64,000 nt of DNA from Pseudomonas japonica (GCF_013522925.1 NZ_JAAMQU010000011.1:124001-188000), one strand, 5' to 3'. Numbered from the stretch's first letter, positions 17,612 through 27,216 are shown. Program-made: numbers and translations. The notes: generated by a model from the letters alone, not told the origin.

Positions 17612-20458
17612 TCAGAGCGCGCTGATACGGGCGTGCTGATCAGCCAGTTTGGCCAGGGCCTGTTCCGCCTCGGCCAGCTTGGCGCGTTCCTTGTCGATCA
17701 CCGCAGGCGGTGCCTTATCCACGAAGGACGCATTGGACAACTTGCCGCCCACGCGCTGGACCTCGCCCTGAAGGCGCTGGATTTCCTTGTTCAAACGCCC
17801 CAGCTCGGCGTCCTTGTCGATCAGCCCGGCCATGGGTACCAGCACTTCGAGCTCGCCCACCAGCGCGGTGGCGCTCAGCGGGGCCTCATCGGCGGCTTCC
17901 AGTACGGTGAACGCTTCGATCTTCGCCAGCTTGCGCAGCAGGTGCTGGTTTTCCTCGAGGCGACGACGATCCTCGGCGCTGGCGTTTTTCAGGTACAGGT
18001 GCAAAGGCTTGCCAGGGCCGATGTTCATCTCGCCACGGATGTTGCGCACACCCAGCATCAGCTCCTTGACCCACTCGATGTCACGCTCGGCGGCTTCGTC
18101 GATGCGCTCCTCGTTTGCGACCGGCCAGGGCTGCAGCATGATGGTCTGGCCGGTTGCGCCAGCGAGAGGCGCCAGGCGCTGCCAGATCTCTTCGGTGATG
18201 AACGGCATGAACGGGTGTGCCAGGCGCAGCGCGACTTCCAGCACCCGTACCAGTGTGCGGCGGGTGCCACGCTGGCGCTCTACCGGGGCGGTCTCGTCCC
18301 ACAGCACGGGCTTGGACAGTTCCAGGTACCAGTCGCAGTACTGGTTCCAGATGAACTCGTACAGCGCCTGGGCCGCCAGGTCGAAGCGGAACTGGTCCAG
18401 CTGCCGGGTGACCTCGGCTTCGGTACGCTGCAGCTGGGAAATGATCCAGCGATCGGCCAGCGACAGCTCGAACGCCTCGCCGTTCTGGCCGCAGTCCTCG
18501 CCCTTGTCCAGCACGTAGCGGGCGGCGTTCCAGATCTTGTTGCAGAAGTTGCGGTAACCCTCGACCCGGCCCATGTCGAACTTGATGTCGCGGCCCGTGG
18601 AAGCCAGCGAGCAGAAGGTGAAGCGCAAGGCGTCGGTGCCGTAGCTGTCGATCCCTTCAGGGAATTCGGCACGGGTTTGCTTGGCGATCTTGTCGGCCAG
18701 CTTGGGCTGCATCAGGCCACTGGTACGCTTGTCCAGCAGTGCGTCCAGTGTGATGCCGTCGACGATGTCCAACGGGTCCAGCACGTTGCCCTTGGACTTG
18801 GACATCTTCTGGCCCTGGCCGTCGCGCACCAGGCCGTGCACGTACACGGTTTTGAACGGGACCTGGGCCGTGCCGTCAGGGTTTTTCACCAGGTGCATCG
18901 TCAGCATGATCATCCGGGCGACCCAGAAGAAAATGATATCGAAGCCCGTGACCAGCACGTCGGTGGGGTGGAAGGTTTTCAGGAACTCGGTTTGTTCCGG
19001 CCAGCCCAGCGTGGAGAAGGTCCACAGGCCCGAACTGAACCAGGTGTCCAGTACGTCGTTGTCCTGCTCCAGCTTCACGTCCGCGCCCAGGTTATGGCGC
19101 TCGCGCACTTCGGCTTCGCTGCGGCCTACATACACCTGGCCGCTTTCGTCGTACCAGGCTGGTATCCGGTGGCCCCACCAGAGCTGGCGGCTGATGCACC
19201 AATCCTGAATGTCGCGCATCCAGGAGTAGTACATGTTTTCGTACTGCTTGGGCACGAACTGGATGCGGCCGTCTTCCACCGCAGCGATGGCCGGCTCGGC
19301 CAATGGCTTGGTAGACACGTACCACTGGTCCGTCAGCCACGGCTCGATTACCGTGCCGGAACGGTCACCTTTCGGCACCTTGAGGGCGTGGTCATCCACG
19401 CTCACCAGCAAACCGGCCGCGTCGAAGTCGGCGACGATGCGCTTGCGAGCTTCGAAGCGGTCCAGGCCGGCGTAGGCCGCGGGCAGCTCGGTGGCGATCT
19501 GGTCGTTGACCGAACCGTCGAGGTTGAACGCCTGCAGCGCCGGTAGTACCTGGGCGCTCTTGTCGAAGATGTTGAGCAAGGGCAGGTTGTGCCGCTTGCC
19601 GACTTCGTAGTCGTTGAAATCGTGGGCGGTGGTGATCTTCACGCAACCGGTGCCGAAGGCCGGGTCGCAATAATCGTCGGCGATGATCGGGATGCGCCGG
19701 CCCACCAGCGGCAGCTCGACGAACTTGCCGATCAGTGCCTGGTAACGCTCGTCGCCCGGGTTCACGGCAACCGCCACGTCACCCAGCATGGTCTCCGGGC
19801 GAGTAGTGGCAACCACCAGGAACCCATTGCCCTCAGCGGTAACAGCACCGTCGGCGAGGGGGTAGCGCAGGTTCCACAGGAACCCCTTCTCGTCGTGATT
19901 TTCCACTTCGAGGTCGGAAATGGCGGTGTGCAGCTTGGTGTCCCAATTCACCAGGCGCTTGCCGCGGTAGATCAGGCCATCCTCGTGCAGGCGCACGAAG
20001 GCTTCCTTGACCGCTTCAGACAGGCCGTCGTCCATGGTGAAGCGCTCGCGCGACCAGTCCACCGACGAGCCGAGGCGGCGAATTTGCCGGCTGATGTTGC
20101 CACCGGATTCGTTCTTCCATTCCCACACCTTTTCCAGGAACCGCTCGCGGCCCAGGTCATGGCGGCTCTGGCCTTTGGCCTCGAGTTGACGCTCTACCAG
20201 CATCTGGGTGGCGATGCCAGCGTGGTCGGTGCCCGGCTGCCACAGGGTATTGCGGCCCTGCATCCGGCGGAAGCGGATCAGCGCGTCCATGATCGCATTG
20301 TTGAAACCATGGCCCATGTGCAGGCTGCCGGTCACGTTCGGCGGCGGGATCATGATGGTGTATGGCTGGCCAGAGCCCTGGGGCGCGAAGTAGTTCTGCG
20401 CTTCCCAGGTCTGGTACCAGGACGTTTCGATGGCGTGCGGCTGGTAAGTCTTGTCCAT
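17612..20458 (-). CDS. valS: Valyl-tRNA synthetase
   Basis: 948 residues from the ATG at 20458 (MDKTYQPHAIE); an upstream in-frame ATG at 20482 is less likely. Class I motifs are intact: HMGH at residues 47-50 and KMSKS near residue 550. Between them lies the CP1 editing domain, with TTRPETMLGD near residue 220. The C-terminal coiled-coil arm (LIDKDAELGRLNKEIQRL, near 880) is the tRNA-binding tail. It charges tRNA-Val in the cytosol. A 115-base gap separates it from the upstream gene. Confidence 0.98.
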   Translation of the reverse strand: MDKTYQPHAIETSWYQTWEAQNYFAPQGSGQPYTIMIPPPNVTGSLHMGHGFNNAIMDALIRFRRMQGRNTLWQPGTDHAGIATQMLVERQLEAKGQSRHDLGRERFLEKVWEWKNESGGNISRQIRRLGSSVDWSRERFTMDDGLSEAVKEAFVRLHEDGLIYRGKRLVNWDTKLHTAISDLEVENHDEKGFLWNLRYPLADGAVTAEGNGFLVVATTRPETMLGDVAVAVNPGDERYQALIGKFVELPLVGRRIPIIADDYCDPAFGTGCVKITTAHDFNDYEVGKRHNLPLLNIFDKSAQVLPALQAFNLDGSVNDQIATELPAAYAGLDRFEARKRIVADFDAAGLLVSVDDHALKVPKGDRSGTVIEPWLTDQWYVSTKPLAEPAIAAVEDGRIQFVPKQYENMYYSWMRDIQDWCISRQLWWGHRIPAWYDESGQVYVGRSEAEVRERHNLGADVKLEQDNDVLDTWFSSGLWTFSTLGWPEQTEFLKTFHPTDVLVTGFDIIFFWVARMIMLTMHLVKNPDGTAQVPFKTVYVHGLVRDGQGQKMSKSKGNVLDPLDIVDGITLDALLDKRTSGLMQPKLADKIAKQTRAEFPEGIDSYGTDALRFTFCSLASTGRDIKFDMGRVEGYRNFCNKIWNAARYVLDKGEDCGQNGEAFELSLADRWIISQLQRTEAEVTRQLDQFRFDLAAQALYEFIWNQYCDWYLELSKPVLWDETAPVERQRGTRRTLVRVLEVALRLAHPFMPFITEEIWQRLAPLAGATGQTIMLQPWPVANEERIDEAAERDIEWVKELMLGVRNIRGEMNIGPGKPLHLYLKNASAEDRRRLEENQHLLRKLAKIEAFTVLEAADEAPLSATALVGELEVLVPMAGLIDKDAELGRLNKEIQRLQGEVQRVGGKLSNASFVDKAPPAVIDKERAKLAEAEQALAKLADQHARISAL

Positions 20459-20573
20459 GCGCGGCAGGGCCCTGTAAGGCAACGATTCGGAAAGCCGAAC
20501 AGTATAACGGGAAGGGCGATTGTGTGTGTAGCGGGCGGGCCGCGCCTGTGACCGGGGGTCAACGTATAGAGCT

Positions 20574-20978
20574 TCAGTGTGCTGGCGGTTGATCCAGCAG
20601 CCGCTGCATGCGCGCCTCGAGCCGACGCTTGATCTCGGTCTCGATATGGGGCGCGAAGTCGTCGATCACGTCCTGCATGATCTTTCGAGCGGCCTCGCGC
20701 AATTCCAGGTCCAGATGAAGCAGCGTGTCCTGGCGGTTCTGCTCCGGCGTTGTCACGGCTGCTGGCGCGACTTCCACCAGTACCGGTACATCGGCCGTTT
20801 CCAGCTCGGGTTCATCGACCGCTTCGAACAACAGCGGGATGGCCTCCTGCTCAGGGCCGTCAATGGTCTCGGTAAGCACTGGCGGTTCCAGCGAATCGTC
20901 CCCCAGCAGGCGGCGGATCGACTCGAGGTCGTCCAGAAGTTGGGTGGAGTCGGGCAAAGGGGTTGGCTTATCCATCAA
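20574..20978 (-). CDS. Conserved acidic protein of unknown function between valS and holC
   Basis: 134 residues, not assignable to a function. The N-terminal 85 residues are acidic and Pro/Val-rich (many Glu/Asp, such as EPPVLTET and DEPELETADVP), so probably disordered. Residues 85-134 form a likely amphipathic helix (ELREAARKIMQDVIDDFAPHIE, then basic KRRLEARMQRLLDQ). The pattern, acidic tail plus helical domain, resembles a partner-binding protein. It starts 7 bases after the holC stop, so it is translationally linked to the DNA polymerase III chi subunit gene. Pseudomonas aeruginosa has a hypothetical gene at the same place (from memory). Confidence 0.8.
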   Translation of the reverse strand: MMDKPTPLPDSTQLLDDLESIRRLLGDDSLEPPVLTETIDGPEQEAIPLLFEAVDEPELETADVPVLVEVAPAAVTTPEQNRQDTLLHLDLELREAARKIMQDVIDDFAPHIETEIKRRLEARMQRLLDQPPAH

Positions 20979-20985
20979 GGAAAAC

Positions 20986-21414
20986 TCAAATACGCGTCAG
21001 GCGATGATCCTGCAGAGGATAGCCCTGTTCGCGATAGAAACGGAAATTGTCCCGGGCCTGCTCGCGCACGGGTGGGTCGGCGGTGACGATCTCCGCTACG
21101 CGCGCAAAACGCGCCACGAAGGGCGGCACTGCCAGGGTGAGGTTGATCAGCAGCTCGCCGCTGGCGTTGGTCGGCTCTCCAATGCCCAGGGTAACCGGCG
21201 CCAGGGACAGGTCCTGCGCCTTGCTGTGCGGCACGAAGCTTTCGCCCTTGAACGCCCACAACCGGGCATCGAGCTCATTGCGCTGGCTTTCGTCAGCGCA
21301 ATGCAGGTGCACCTGATGCCCGAGGCGCCAGGCTTTTTCGGCGAGCTTGCAGGCAAAATCCAGCCGCGCCGAGGCCAACGGGCTGGGAAGAATATAGAAG
21401 TCGACCTGGGTCAT
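20986..21414 (-). CDS. holC: DNA polymerase III chi subunit
   Basis: 142 residues. The N-terminus VDFYILPSPLASARLDFACKLAEKAW and the segment FVPHSKAQDLSLAPVTLG match HolC. Chi, with psi, links the clamp loader to single-stranded-DNA-binding protein on the lagging strand. The gene is in its usual place between pepA and valS. pepA lies 44 bases upstream, and the acidic-protein gene follows after 7 bases. Confidence 0.93.
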   Translation of the reverse strand: MTQVDFYILPSPLASARLDFACKLAEKAWRLGHQVHLHCADESQRNELDARLWAFKGESFVPHSKAQDLSLAPVTLGIGEPTNASGELLINLTLAVPPFVARFARVAEIVTADPPVREQARDNFRFYREQGYPLQDHRLTRI

Positions 21415-21458
21415 GGTTCACGTGCCTCCCCGGCGGCAGGTCCGCCGGGGGGAGCGCC

Positions 21459-22946
21459 TTAGCCGGCGACGCGGTCGAGCAGGTATTGGGTGAGCAGTGG
21501 AACCGGGCGGCCCGTGGCGCCTTTATCCTTGCCACCGCTGAGCCACGCCGTACCGGCGATGTCCAGGTGCGCCCAGTCGTAGCTCTTGGCGAAGCGCGAC
21601 AGGAAGCAGGCCGCGGTGATGGTGCCAGCCTTCGGGCCACCAATGTTGGCGATGTCGGCGAAGGGGCTGTCCAGTTGCTCCTGGTATTCGTCGAACAACG
21701 GCAGCTGCCAGGCGCGGTCGTCGGCGCGGCGGCCAGCGGACAACAGATCGGCGATCAGCCCGTCATTGTTACCCAGCAGGCCGGACGTATGCCCGCCCAG
21801 CGCAACCACACAGGCGCCGGTAAGGGTGGCCACGTCTACCACGGCCTTGGGCTTGAAACGCTCGGCGTAGGTGAGGGCGTCACACAGCACCAGGCGGCCT
21901 TCGGCGTCGGTGTTGAGGATTTCCACGGTTTGGCCGCTCATGGTTTCCACGATATCGCCGGGCCGGGTAGCCGTGCCGCTGGGCATGTTCTCGGCGCAGG
22001 CCATCAGGCATACCAGGTTGATCGGCAATTGCAGTTCCAGCACGGCGCGCAGGGTGCCGAACACGCTGGCGGCGCCGCACATGTCGAACTTCATTTCATC
22101 CATGTTGGCGCTGGGCTTGATGCTGATGCCACCGGTGTCGAAGGTGATCCCCTTGCCCACCAGTACATAGGGTTGCTCGCCCTTTTTGCCGCCCTGGTAC
22201 TGGGCCACGATCAGGCGCGGAGGTTGCGCACTGCCCTGGGCCACGGCCAGGAACGAACCCATGCCAAGCTGCTGCAGCTTTTTCTCATCATGAACCTCGA
22301 CCTTGAGGTTCTTGTGATCCTTGGCCAGGCCCTTGGCGAGCTCGCCCAGGAAGGTCGGGTGGCACACGTTGGGCGGCATGTTGCCCAGGTCACGGGTGAG
22401 GCTCATCCCCAGCGCGATGGCGCGGGCATGCTGCACGGCGCGCTCCACTTCGGCAGTGTCGGCCTTGGCGGTGATCAGGGTGATCTTCTGCAGTGCGCGA
22501 GGGTCGGCTTTCTTGCTCTTGTAGCGCTCGAACACATAGGTGGTGTCCAGCACGGTCTCGGCCAGCAGGCGGACCTTGCCGTAGGTGTCACGGTTGGTGA
22601 CCGACACTTCATCCAGTGCCAGCGCGGCTTCGCTGCCGCCCAGGTTTTTCAGCACATTCATGGCGGCGCCCACGGCCTTGCGCCATGCGCGGTCCCCCAG
22701 GGCCTCTTTGCCCACACCCAGCAGCAGCACGCGCTCGGCGCGCAGGCCTGGCAGGCTGTGGAGCAGCAGGGTCTGGCCGGGTTTGCCTTCCAGGTCGCCG
22801 CGCTTGAGTACCGCGCTGATGGCGCCATTGCTTTGCTCGTCCAGCTTGCGGGCCACGGCGCCCAAGCTACGGCCTTCGTTGACCGGCACCACCAGTGTTG
22901 CGGTCTTGAGCGTTTCGGCATTCACGCTTTTAACAAGCAGTTCCAT
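21459..22946 (-). CDS. pepA: Cytosol (leucyl) aminopeptidase PepA
   Basis: 495 residues. The M17 signature NTDAEGRL is at residues 345-352. Metal and active-site residues are in place: Lys265 and Asp270 (VGKGITFDTGG), Asp288, Asp347, Glu349 and Arg351. It removes N-terminal residues from peptides as a hexamer with two metal ions; in other bacteria it also binds DNA as a regulator and Xer accessory factor. It heads pepA-holC-unknown and is divergent from lptF across a 231-base region. Confidence 0.97.
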   Translation of the reverse strand: MELLVKSVNAETLKTATLVVPVNEGRSLGAVARKLDEQSNGAISAVLKRGDLEGKPGQTLLLHSLPGLRAERVLLLGVGKEALGDRAWRKAVGAAMNVLKNLGGSEAALALDEVSVTNRDTYGKVRLLAETVLDTTYVFERYKSKKADPRALQKITLITAKADTAEVERAVQHARAIALGMSLTRDLGNMPPNVCHPTFLGELAKGLAKDHKNLKVEVHDEKKLQQLGMGSFLAVAQGSAQPPRLIVAQYQGGKKGEQPYVLVGKGITFDTGGISIKPSANMDEMKFDMCGAASVFGTLRAVLELQLPINLVCLMACAENMPSGTATRPGDIVETMSGQTVEILNTDAEGRLVLCDALTYAERFKPKAVVDVATLTGACVVALGGHTSGLLGNNDGLIADLLSAGRRADDRAWQLPLFDEYQEQLDSPFADIANIGGPKAGTITAACFLSRFAKSYDWAHLDIAGTAWLSGGKDKGATGRPVPLLTQYLLDRVAG

Positions 22947-23177
22947 TTAGCGTCCCCAATCAAAAGTTCGACTTCAACGCGGCGTGGCGCCACGTGCTTG
23001 CGCAGGCATAAGCACGCAGTTTGAGCCTGCGCGTCGGCCGCTGACAACCCCGTTGGCGCTCGCGAAGTGACAGCCACCCACATTCACAGGATAATGCGCG
23101 CACTTTTTCCGTCGGGCCTGGGGCGCAAGCCGCTCAGGCACATGGCCGCCAAGGCTGGTAACCCCGGAGTGTCTGGT

Positions 23178-24296
23178 TTGATCGTTTTCCGTTATCTCTC
23201 CCGTGAAGTACTGGTCACGCTCAGTGCTGTCAGCGCCGTGTTGCTTGTGATCATCATGAGCGGGCGCTTCATCAAATACCTGGCCCAGGCGGCCAGCGGT
23301 GCCCTGGATCCGGGGGTGCTGTTCCAGATCATGGGGTATCGCCTGCCGGGCTTTCTCCAGCTCATTCTTCCGCTGGGCCTGTTCCTGGGCATCCTGCTGG
23401 CGTATGGCCGGCTGTACCTCGAAAGCGAAATGACCGTGCTCTCGGCGACGGGCATGAGCCCGCGGCGCCTGCTTGGCATCACCATGGTTCCAGCGGCGGT
23501 GGTGGCAGCAGCGGTTGCCTGGCTCAGCCTTGGCCTGGCGCCCCAGGGGGTAGCGCGGGTGGCGCAGATTCTCAACCAGCAGGACGCGCTCACAGAGTTC
23601 GATACGCTGGTACCGGGCCGCTTCCAGATGCTGCGCGATGGCACCCGGGTCACCTATACCGAAGAACTCTCGGAAGACCGGGTGAACCTTGGCGGTGTAT
23701 TCATTTCAGAGAAGCGCGCCTCCGAAGACGGCAAGAAGGACCGTGGCATTTCCGTGCTGGTGGCCGACAAGGGGCGCCAGGAAGTGGACCCCAACGGCAA
23801 CCGCTACCTGATTCTGGAGAACGGCTACCGTTATGACGGCAACCCGGGCCAACCAGACTACCGCGCAATCAAGTACGACACCTACGGCGTGATGTTGCCC
23901 AAGCCAGAGGTGAGCGAAGAAATCACCGAGCGCGAGGCCATTCCTACCGCCAGCCTCTTCGGTTCCAGTGAGCTGCGCGATCGCGCCGAGCTGCAGTGGC
24001 GCCTGTCGCTGCCCCTGCTGGTGTTCATCGTGGCACTGATGGCGGTGCCGCTGTCGAGGGTGAACCCGCGCCAGGGGCGTTTCCTCAAGCTGCTACCGGC
24101 GATCCTCCTGTATATGGCGTACCTCACCATTCTGATTTCCGTGCGAAGCGCGCTGGAGAAGGGCCGCATGCCCATCGGGGTCGGCATCTGGTGGGTGCAC
24201 GCACTCTTCCTGGCGATCGGCCTGGGCATGATGGGGTGGCAACCGTGGCGGCTTGCCCGCGCGCGCCAGCGTAGCCGGTCGGAGGTGGCGAAATGA
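23178..24296 (+). CDS. lptF: Lipopolysaccharide export ABC transporter permease LptF
   Basis: 372 residues from a TTG start at 23178, chosen because GGAG lies 9 bases ahead and the product then begins MIVFRYLSREVLVTL as in LptF. The frame stays open to an ATG at 23067, which would add 37 unlikely residues. There are three N-terminal membrane helices, a periplasmic beta-jellyroll of about 150 residues, and three C-terminal helices (LQWRLSLPLLVFIVALMAVPLSRVNP region). With LptG and LptB it extracts LPS from the inner membrane. The stop overlaps lptG by 4 bases. Confidence 0.93.
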   Translation: MIVFRYLSREVLVTLSAVSAVLLVIIMSGRFIKYLAQAASGALDPGVLFQIMGYRLPGFLQLILPLGLFLGILLAYGRLYLESEMTVLSATGMSPRRLLGITMVPAAVVAAAVAWLSLGLAPQGVARVAQILNQQDALTEFDTLVPGRFQMLRDGTRVTYTEELSEDRVNLGGVFISEKRASEDGKKDRGISVLVADKGRQEVDPNGNRYLILENGYRYDGNPGQPDYRAIKYDTYGVMLPKPEVSEEITEREAIPTASLFGSSELRDRAELQWRLSLPLLVFIVALMAVPLSRVNPRQGRFLKLLPAILLYMAYLTILISVRSALEKGRMPIGVGIWWVHALFLAIGLGMMGWQPWRLARARQRSRSEVAK

Positions 24297-25354
24297 GAAA
24301 GCTCGACGGTTACATCGGCCGCAGCGTCTTCGTCGCTATCCTGGCAGTGCTGGGGATCATCCTGGGCCTGGCCACACTGTTCGCGCTCATCGACGAGCTG
24401 GGCGACCTGACCGATACCTACACCCTGGGCGACGCCGCCTGGTATGTGCTGCTCACGGCGCCGCGCAGGCTGTATGAGCTTCTGCCGATGTCGGCGTTGA
24501 TCGGTTGCCTCATTGGCCTGGGCAGCCTGGCCAGCAGCAGCGAGCTGACCATCATGCGTGCGGCCGGCGTGTCGGTATCGCGCATTGTGTGGGCGGTGAT
24601 GAAGCCCATGCTGGTGTTGATGGTGGCTGGCGTGTTGATCGGCGAGTACGTCGCGCCGCCGGCCGAAGACCAGGCCCAGGCCTCGCGTTCGCTGGCACAG
24701 GGTGGGGGCGATGCGCAAAGTGGCAAGCATGGCCTGTGGCATCGTCAAGGCAATGAGTACATCCATATCAATACCGTGCAGCCTAACGGGTTGCTCTATG
24801 GCGTAACCCGTTACGAGTTCGATGACCAGCGCCACTTGCTTGAATCCAGTTTCGCCCGCAAGGCGGTCTACGATCAGGATCACTGGCAGCTCAGCGAAGT
24901 CACCACCACGCTGTTCAAGGGTGACCACACTGAAGTAGTGCCCGCCGATACTCTGCGCTGGGACGTGGCACTTACGCCGCAGTTGCTGAGCACTGTAGTC
25001 ATGGCGCCTGAGTCCTTGTCGATTACAGGCCTGTGGGATTACATCCACTACTTGACCGCCCAGGGGCTGAACAACGGCAAGTACTGGCTGGCGTTCTGGA
25101 CCAAGGTATTGCAACCCCTGGTAACTGCCGCACTGGTATTGATGGCGATCTCGTTCATTTTCGGGCCGCTGCGCTCGGTCACGCTGGGTCAGCGGGTATT
25201 CACCGGCGTATTGGTGGGCTTCGTGTTCCGTATCGCTCAAGACCTGCTTGGGCCATCCAGCCTGGTCTTCGGCTTCCCGCCGCTGTTGGCTGTGGCACTG
25301 CCCGCGGCTGTATGTGCCGTGGCCGGGGCCTGGTTGCTGCGCAGGGCAGGGTAG
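24293..25354 (+). CDS. lptG: Lipopolysaccharide export ABC transporter permease LptG
   Basis: 353 residues, starting within the lptF stop (ATGA). It has the same layout as LptF: three helices, a periplasmic jellyroll domain (about residues 130-265) and three helices at the C-terminus with FGPLRSVTLGQRVFTGVLVGF, the LptB-docking side. It is the partner permease of LptF in the LptBFGC complex. It ends before a REP-like fragment and a shared bidirectional terminator. Confidence 0.95.
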   Translation: MRKLDGYIGRSVFVAILAVLGIILGLATLFALIDELGDLTDTYTLGDAAWYVLLTAPRRLYELLPMSALIGCLIGLGSLASSSELTIMRAAGVSVSRIVWAVMKPMLVLMVAGVLIGEYVAPPAEDQAQASRSLAQGGGDAQSGKHGLWHRQGNEYIHINTVQPNGLLYGVTRYEFDDQRHLLESSFARKAVYDQDHWQLSEVTTTLFKGDHTEVVPADTLRWDVALTPQLLSTVVMAPESLSITGLWDYIHYLTAQGLNNGKYWLAFWTKVLQPLVTAALVLMAISFIFGPLRSVTLGQRVFTGVLVGFVFRIAQDLLGPSSLVFGFPPLLAVALPAAVCAVAGAWLLRRAG

Positions 25355-25401
25355 GGCTGAGGCGGGCCTGGCTGCTGTAGAGCAACGGGGCCGGCCATCC
25401 G

Positions 25402-25427
25402 GCGCAGCCGCAGGCGAAGCTCGCGAA
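25402..25427. repeat. Diverged REP fragment
   Basis: The unit starting GCGCAGCCGCAGGCGAAGCT differs by one base from that at 14709-14734. It lies between lptG and the converging cold-shock gene. Only one arm is recognisable. Confidence 0.6.
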
Positions 25428-25462
25428 AGGGGTTAGCACCTTGCACGAGTGAATCGGCATAA

Positions 25463-25496
25463 AAAAAGCCCCGGCTGTTTCCAGCCGGGGCTTTTT
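25463..25496. terminator. Bidirectional terminator between lptG and the cold-shock gene
   Basis: AAAAAGCCCCGGCTG and CAGCCGGGGCTTTTT are perfectly complementary around a TTTC loop, with A-runs on one side and T-runs on the other, so it can stop transcription from both directions. Confidence 0.95.
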
Positions 25497-25509
25497 CATG
25501 CGAAGGGGA

Positions 25510-25722
25510 TCAGGCTTCGGCTTGAACTTCGTCTGCCTGCATGCCTTTCTGGCCCTGCACAGCAACGAAGGTCACTTTCTGGCCTTCTTTCAGGCTTTTG
25601 AAGCCGTTGCCCTGGATAGCGCGGAAGTGTACGAACAGATCCGGACCGCTCTCAGGAGTGATAAAACCAAAACCCTTTTCGTCGTTAAACCACTTGACGG
25701 TACCGCTCTGACGCTGGCTCAT
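25510..25722 (-). CDS. Cold-shock domain protein (CspA family)
   Basis: 70 residues forming one OB-fold. RNP1 KGFGFI (residues 16-21) and RNP2 LFVHF (29-33) are intact. It binds single-stranded RNA or DNA as an RNA chaperone. The ribosome site AAGGAAATAAG is directly ahead of the ATG. A gene-free region of 372 bases upstream would allow the long structured leader common in cold-inducible csp mRNAs. Whether it is cold-induced or constitutive cannot be told from sequence. Confidence 0.95.
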   Translation of the reverse strand: MSQRQSGTVKWFNDEKGFGFITPESGPDLFVHFRAIQGNGFKSLKEGQKVTFVAVQGQKGMQADEVQAEA

Positions 25723-26094
25723 ATCTTATTTCCTTGAAGCTCAATATTAATGTCAGCTGCTTTCACAATGAAAGGTCGCTGTTGCTGGTTGCAGGAAAGT
25801 AAGAGACGTCGAACGGGTTGTAGCAAAGCCTAGCGCTACTGCCCAGGTCACGAACCATAGCGACCCATGCAAACACAGTCGAGATGACTCTACGCTAACT
25901 TCAGTTACAAAAACAAGCCCCGAAAACGCCTGCTTTTGTGCCTTTTTTTCCCCGCTTTTCGTGCTTGTTCCTGTTTATCCAGCATGACCGCTCAACCGTT
26001 ATAAACGGTTTGAAAATCAGCCTGCCTTGCTATGCAAACACAGCGCCATGACGGCCTCGTTACACACGAAAAACGCCACGGCGCTGTACCCAGC
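25723..26094 (-). promoter_or_regulatory. Gene-free region: leader/promoter of the cold-shock gene and 3' end of the gcv operon
   Basis: No protein gene. Its AT-rich core (25900-25960 with runs of A and T) is the likely promoter of the minus-strand csp gene, leaving a leader of up to about 180 bases. At 25994-26010 there is a perfect palindrome AACCGTT-ATA-AACGGTT. At 26041-26093 AGCGCC and GGCGCT repeats flank the end of gcvT, a weak terminator candidate on the minus strand. Confidence 0.5.
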
Positions 26095-27216
26095 TTAGCC
26101 GCGGAAATAACGCTGTGCCACAAAGGGCATCCGGGCAACTTTGACCGGTACCTTTTTGCCCCGCACCAGTGCCCACAGTTCGGTATCCAGCCCACTCAGG
26201 TGCGTGTCTACCCAAGCCATCGCCACTGGCGCATTAAGCGTTGGGCCGAAGCCGCCGCTGCACACCTGCCCCACGGTTGTGCCGTTCGCATCCACAACTT
26301 CGGCGCCTTCACGCACCGGCATGCGTTCTTGTGGGAGGAGGCCAACCCGTTTGCGCGCCACGCCCTCCTTTTGTTGGGCGTATATGCGCTCAGCCCCGGG
26401 GAACCCGCCGGCGCGAGCACCATCTGCCCGGCGCGCCCTGGAGATTGCCCATCCAAGGCTGGCTTCCACCGGGGTGAGGGTTTCGTTCATGTCGTGGCCG
26501 TACAGGCACAGGCCGGCTTCGAGCCGTAGCGAATCCCGCGCGCCAAGGCCGATCGCTTGTACTTCGGGTTCGTCCAGCAGGCGACGCGCGAGGGCTTCGG
26601 CCTGTTCGGTCGGCACCGAGATTTCGTAGCCATCTTCCCCGGTATACCCCGAGCGGCTGACGAAGCAGTCGATGCCTGCCAGTTCCACGGGGGCAAACTG
26701 CATGAAGGTCATGCTCGCCACGGACGGTTGCAGGCGCGCCAGCACGTCCACCGCTTTGGGGCCTTGCAGCGCTAGCAATGCGCGCGCTTCGAACAAGGGC
26801 TCGATGGTGCATTGGCCTTCCAGGTGCTGGCGAAGGTGCGCCAGGTCGGCGTGCTTGCAGGCGGCGTTAACCACAAGGATCAACTCCTCCTCGGAAAGCC
26901 TGGCCACCATCAGGTCGTCGAGGATCCCACCCTGGTCGTTGGTGAACACGGCATAGCGCTGAGTGCCCACGGGCAGGTCGATGATATCCACCGGCACCAG
27001 GGTTTCCAGCGCCGCTGCGACATCTTTGCCCACCAGGCGAATCTGGCCCATGTGAGACACGTCGAACAGCCCGGCCTGTTCGCGGGTATGCAGGTGCTCC
27101 TTGAGCACCCCGAGCGGGTATTGAACCGGCATCTCGTAGCCGGCAAAGGGCACCATCCGCGCGCCGAGTTCCAGGTGCAAGGCGTGCAGCGGGGTTTTCA
27201 ACAAAACTTCAGACAT
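26095..27216 (-). CDS. gcvT: Glycine cleavage system T protein (aminomethyltransferase)
   Basis: 373 residues. The N-terminus LHALHLELGARMVPFAGYEMPVQYP and the segment AGLFDVSHMGQIRL are typical of GcvT. It takes the aminomethyl group from lipoylated GcvH and passes methylene to tetrahydrofolate, releasing ammonia. It is the last gene of gcvH-gcvP-sdaA-gcvT, 30 bases after sdaA. AAGGAGCACACCG precedes the ATG. Confidence 0.96.
   Translation of the reverse strand: MSEVLLKTPLHALHLELGARMVPFAGYEMPVQYPLGVLKEHLHTREQAGLFDVSHMGQIRLVGKDVAAALETLVPVDIIDLPVGTQRYAVFTNDQGGILDDLMVARLSEEELILVVNAACKHADLAHLRQHLEGQCTIEPLFEARALLALQGPKAVDVLARLQPSVASMTFMQFAPVELAGIDCFVSRSGYTGEDGYEISVPTEQAEALARRLLDEPEVQAIGLGARDSLRLEAGLCLYGHDMNETLTPVEASLGWAISRARRADGARAGGFPGAERIYAQQKEGVARKRVGLLPQERMPVREGAEVVDANGTTVGQVCSGGFGPTLNAPVAMAWVDTHLSGLDTELWALVRGKKVPVKVARMPFVAQRYFRG

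Noticed and set aside
17633..19546. 637-residue open frame antisense to valS
   Set aside because: valS has every synthetase motif on the other strand; the antisense frame has no ribosome site or recognisable fold.
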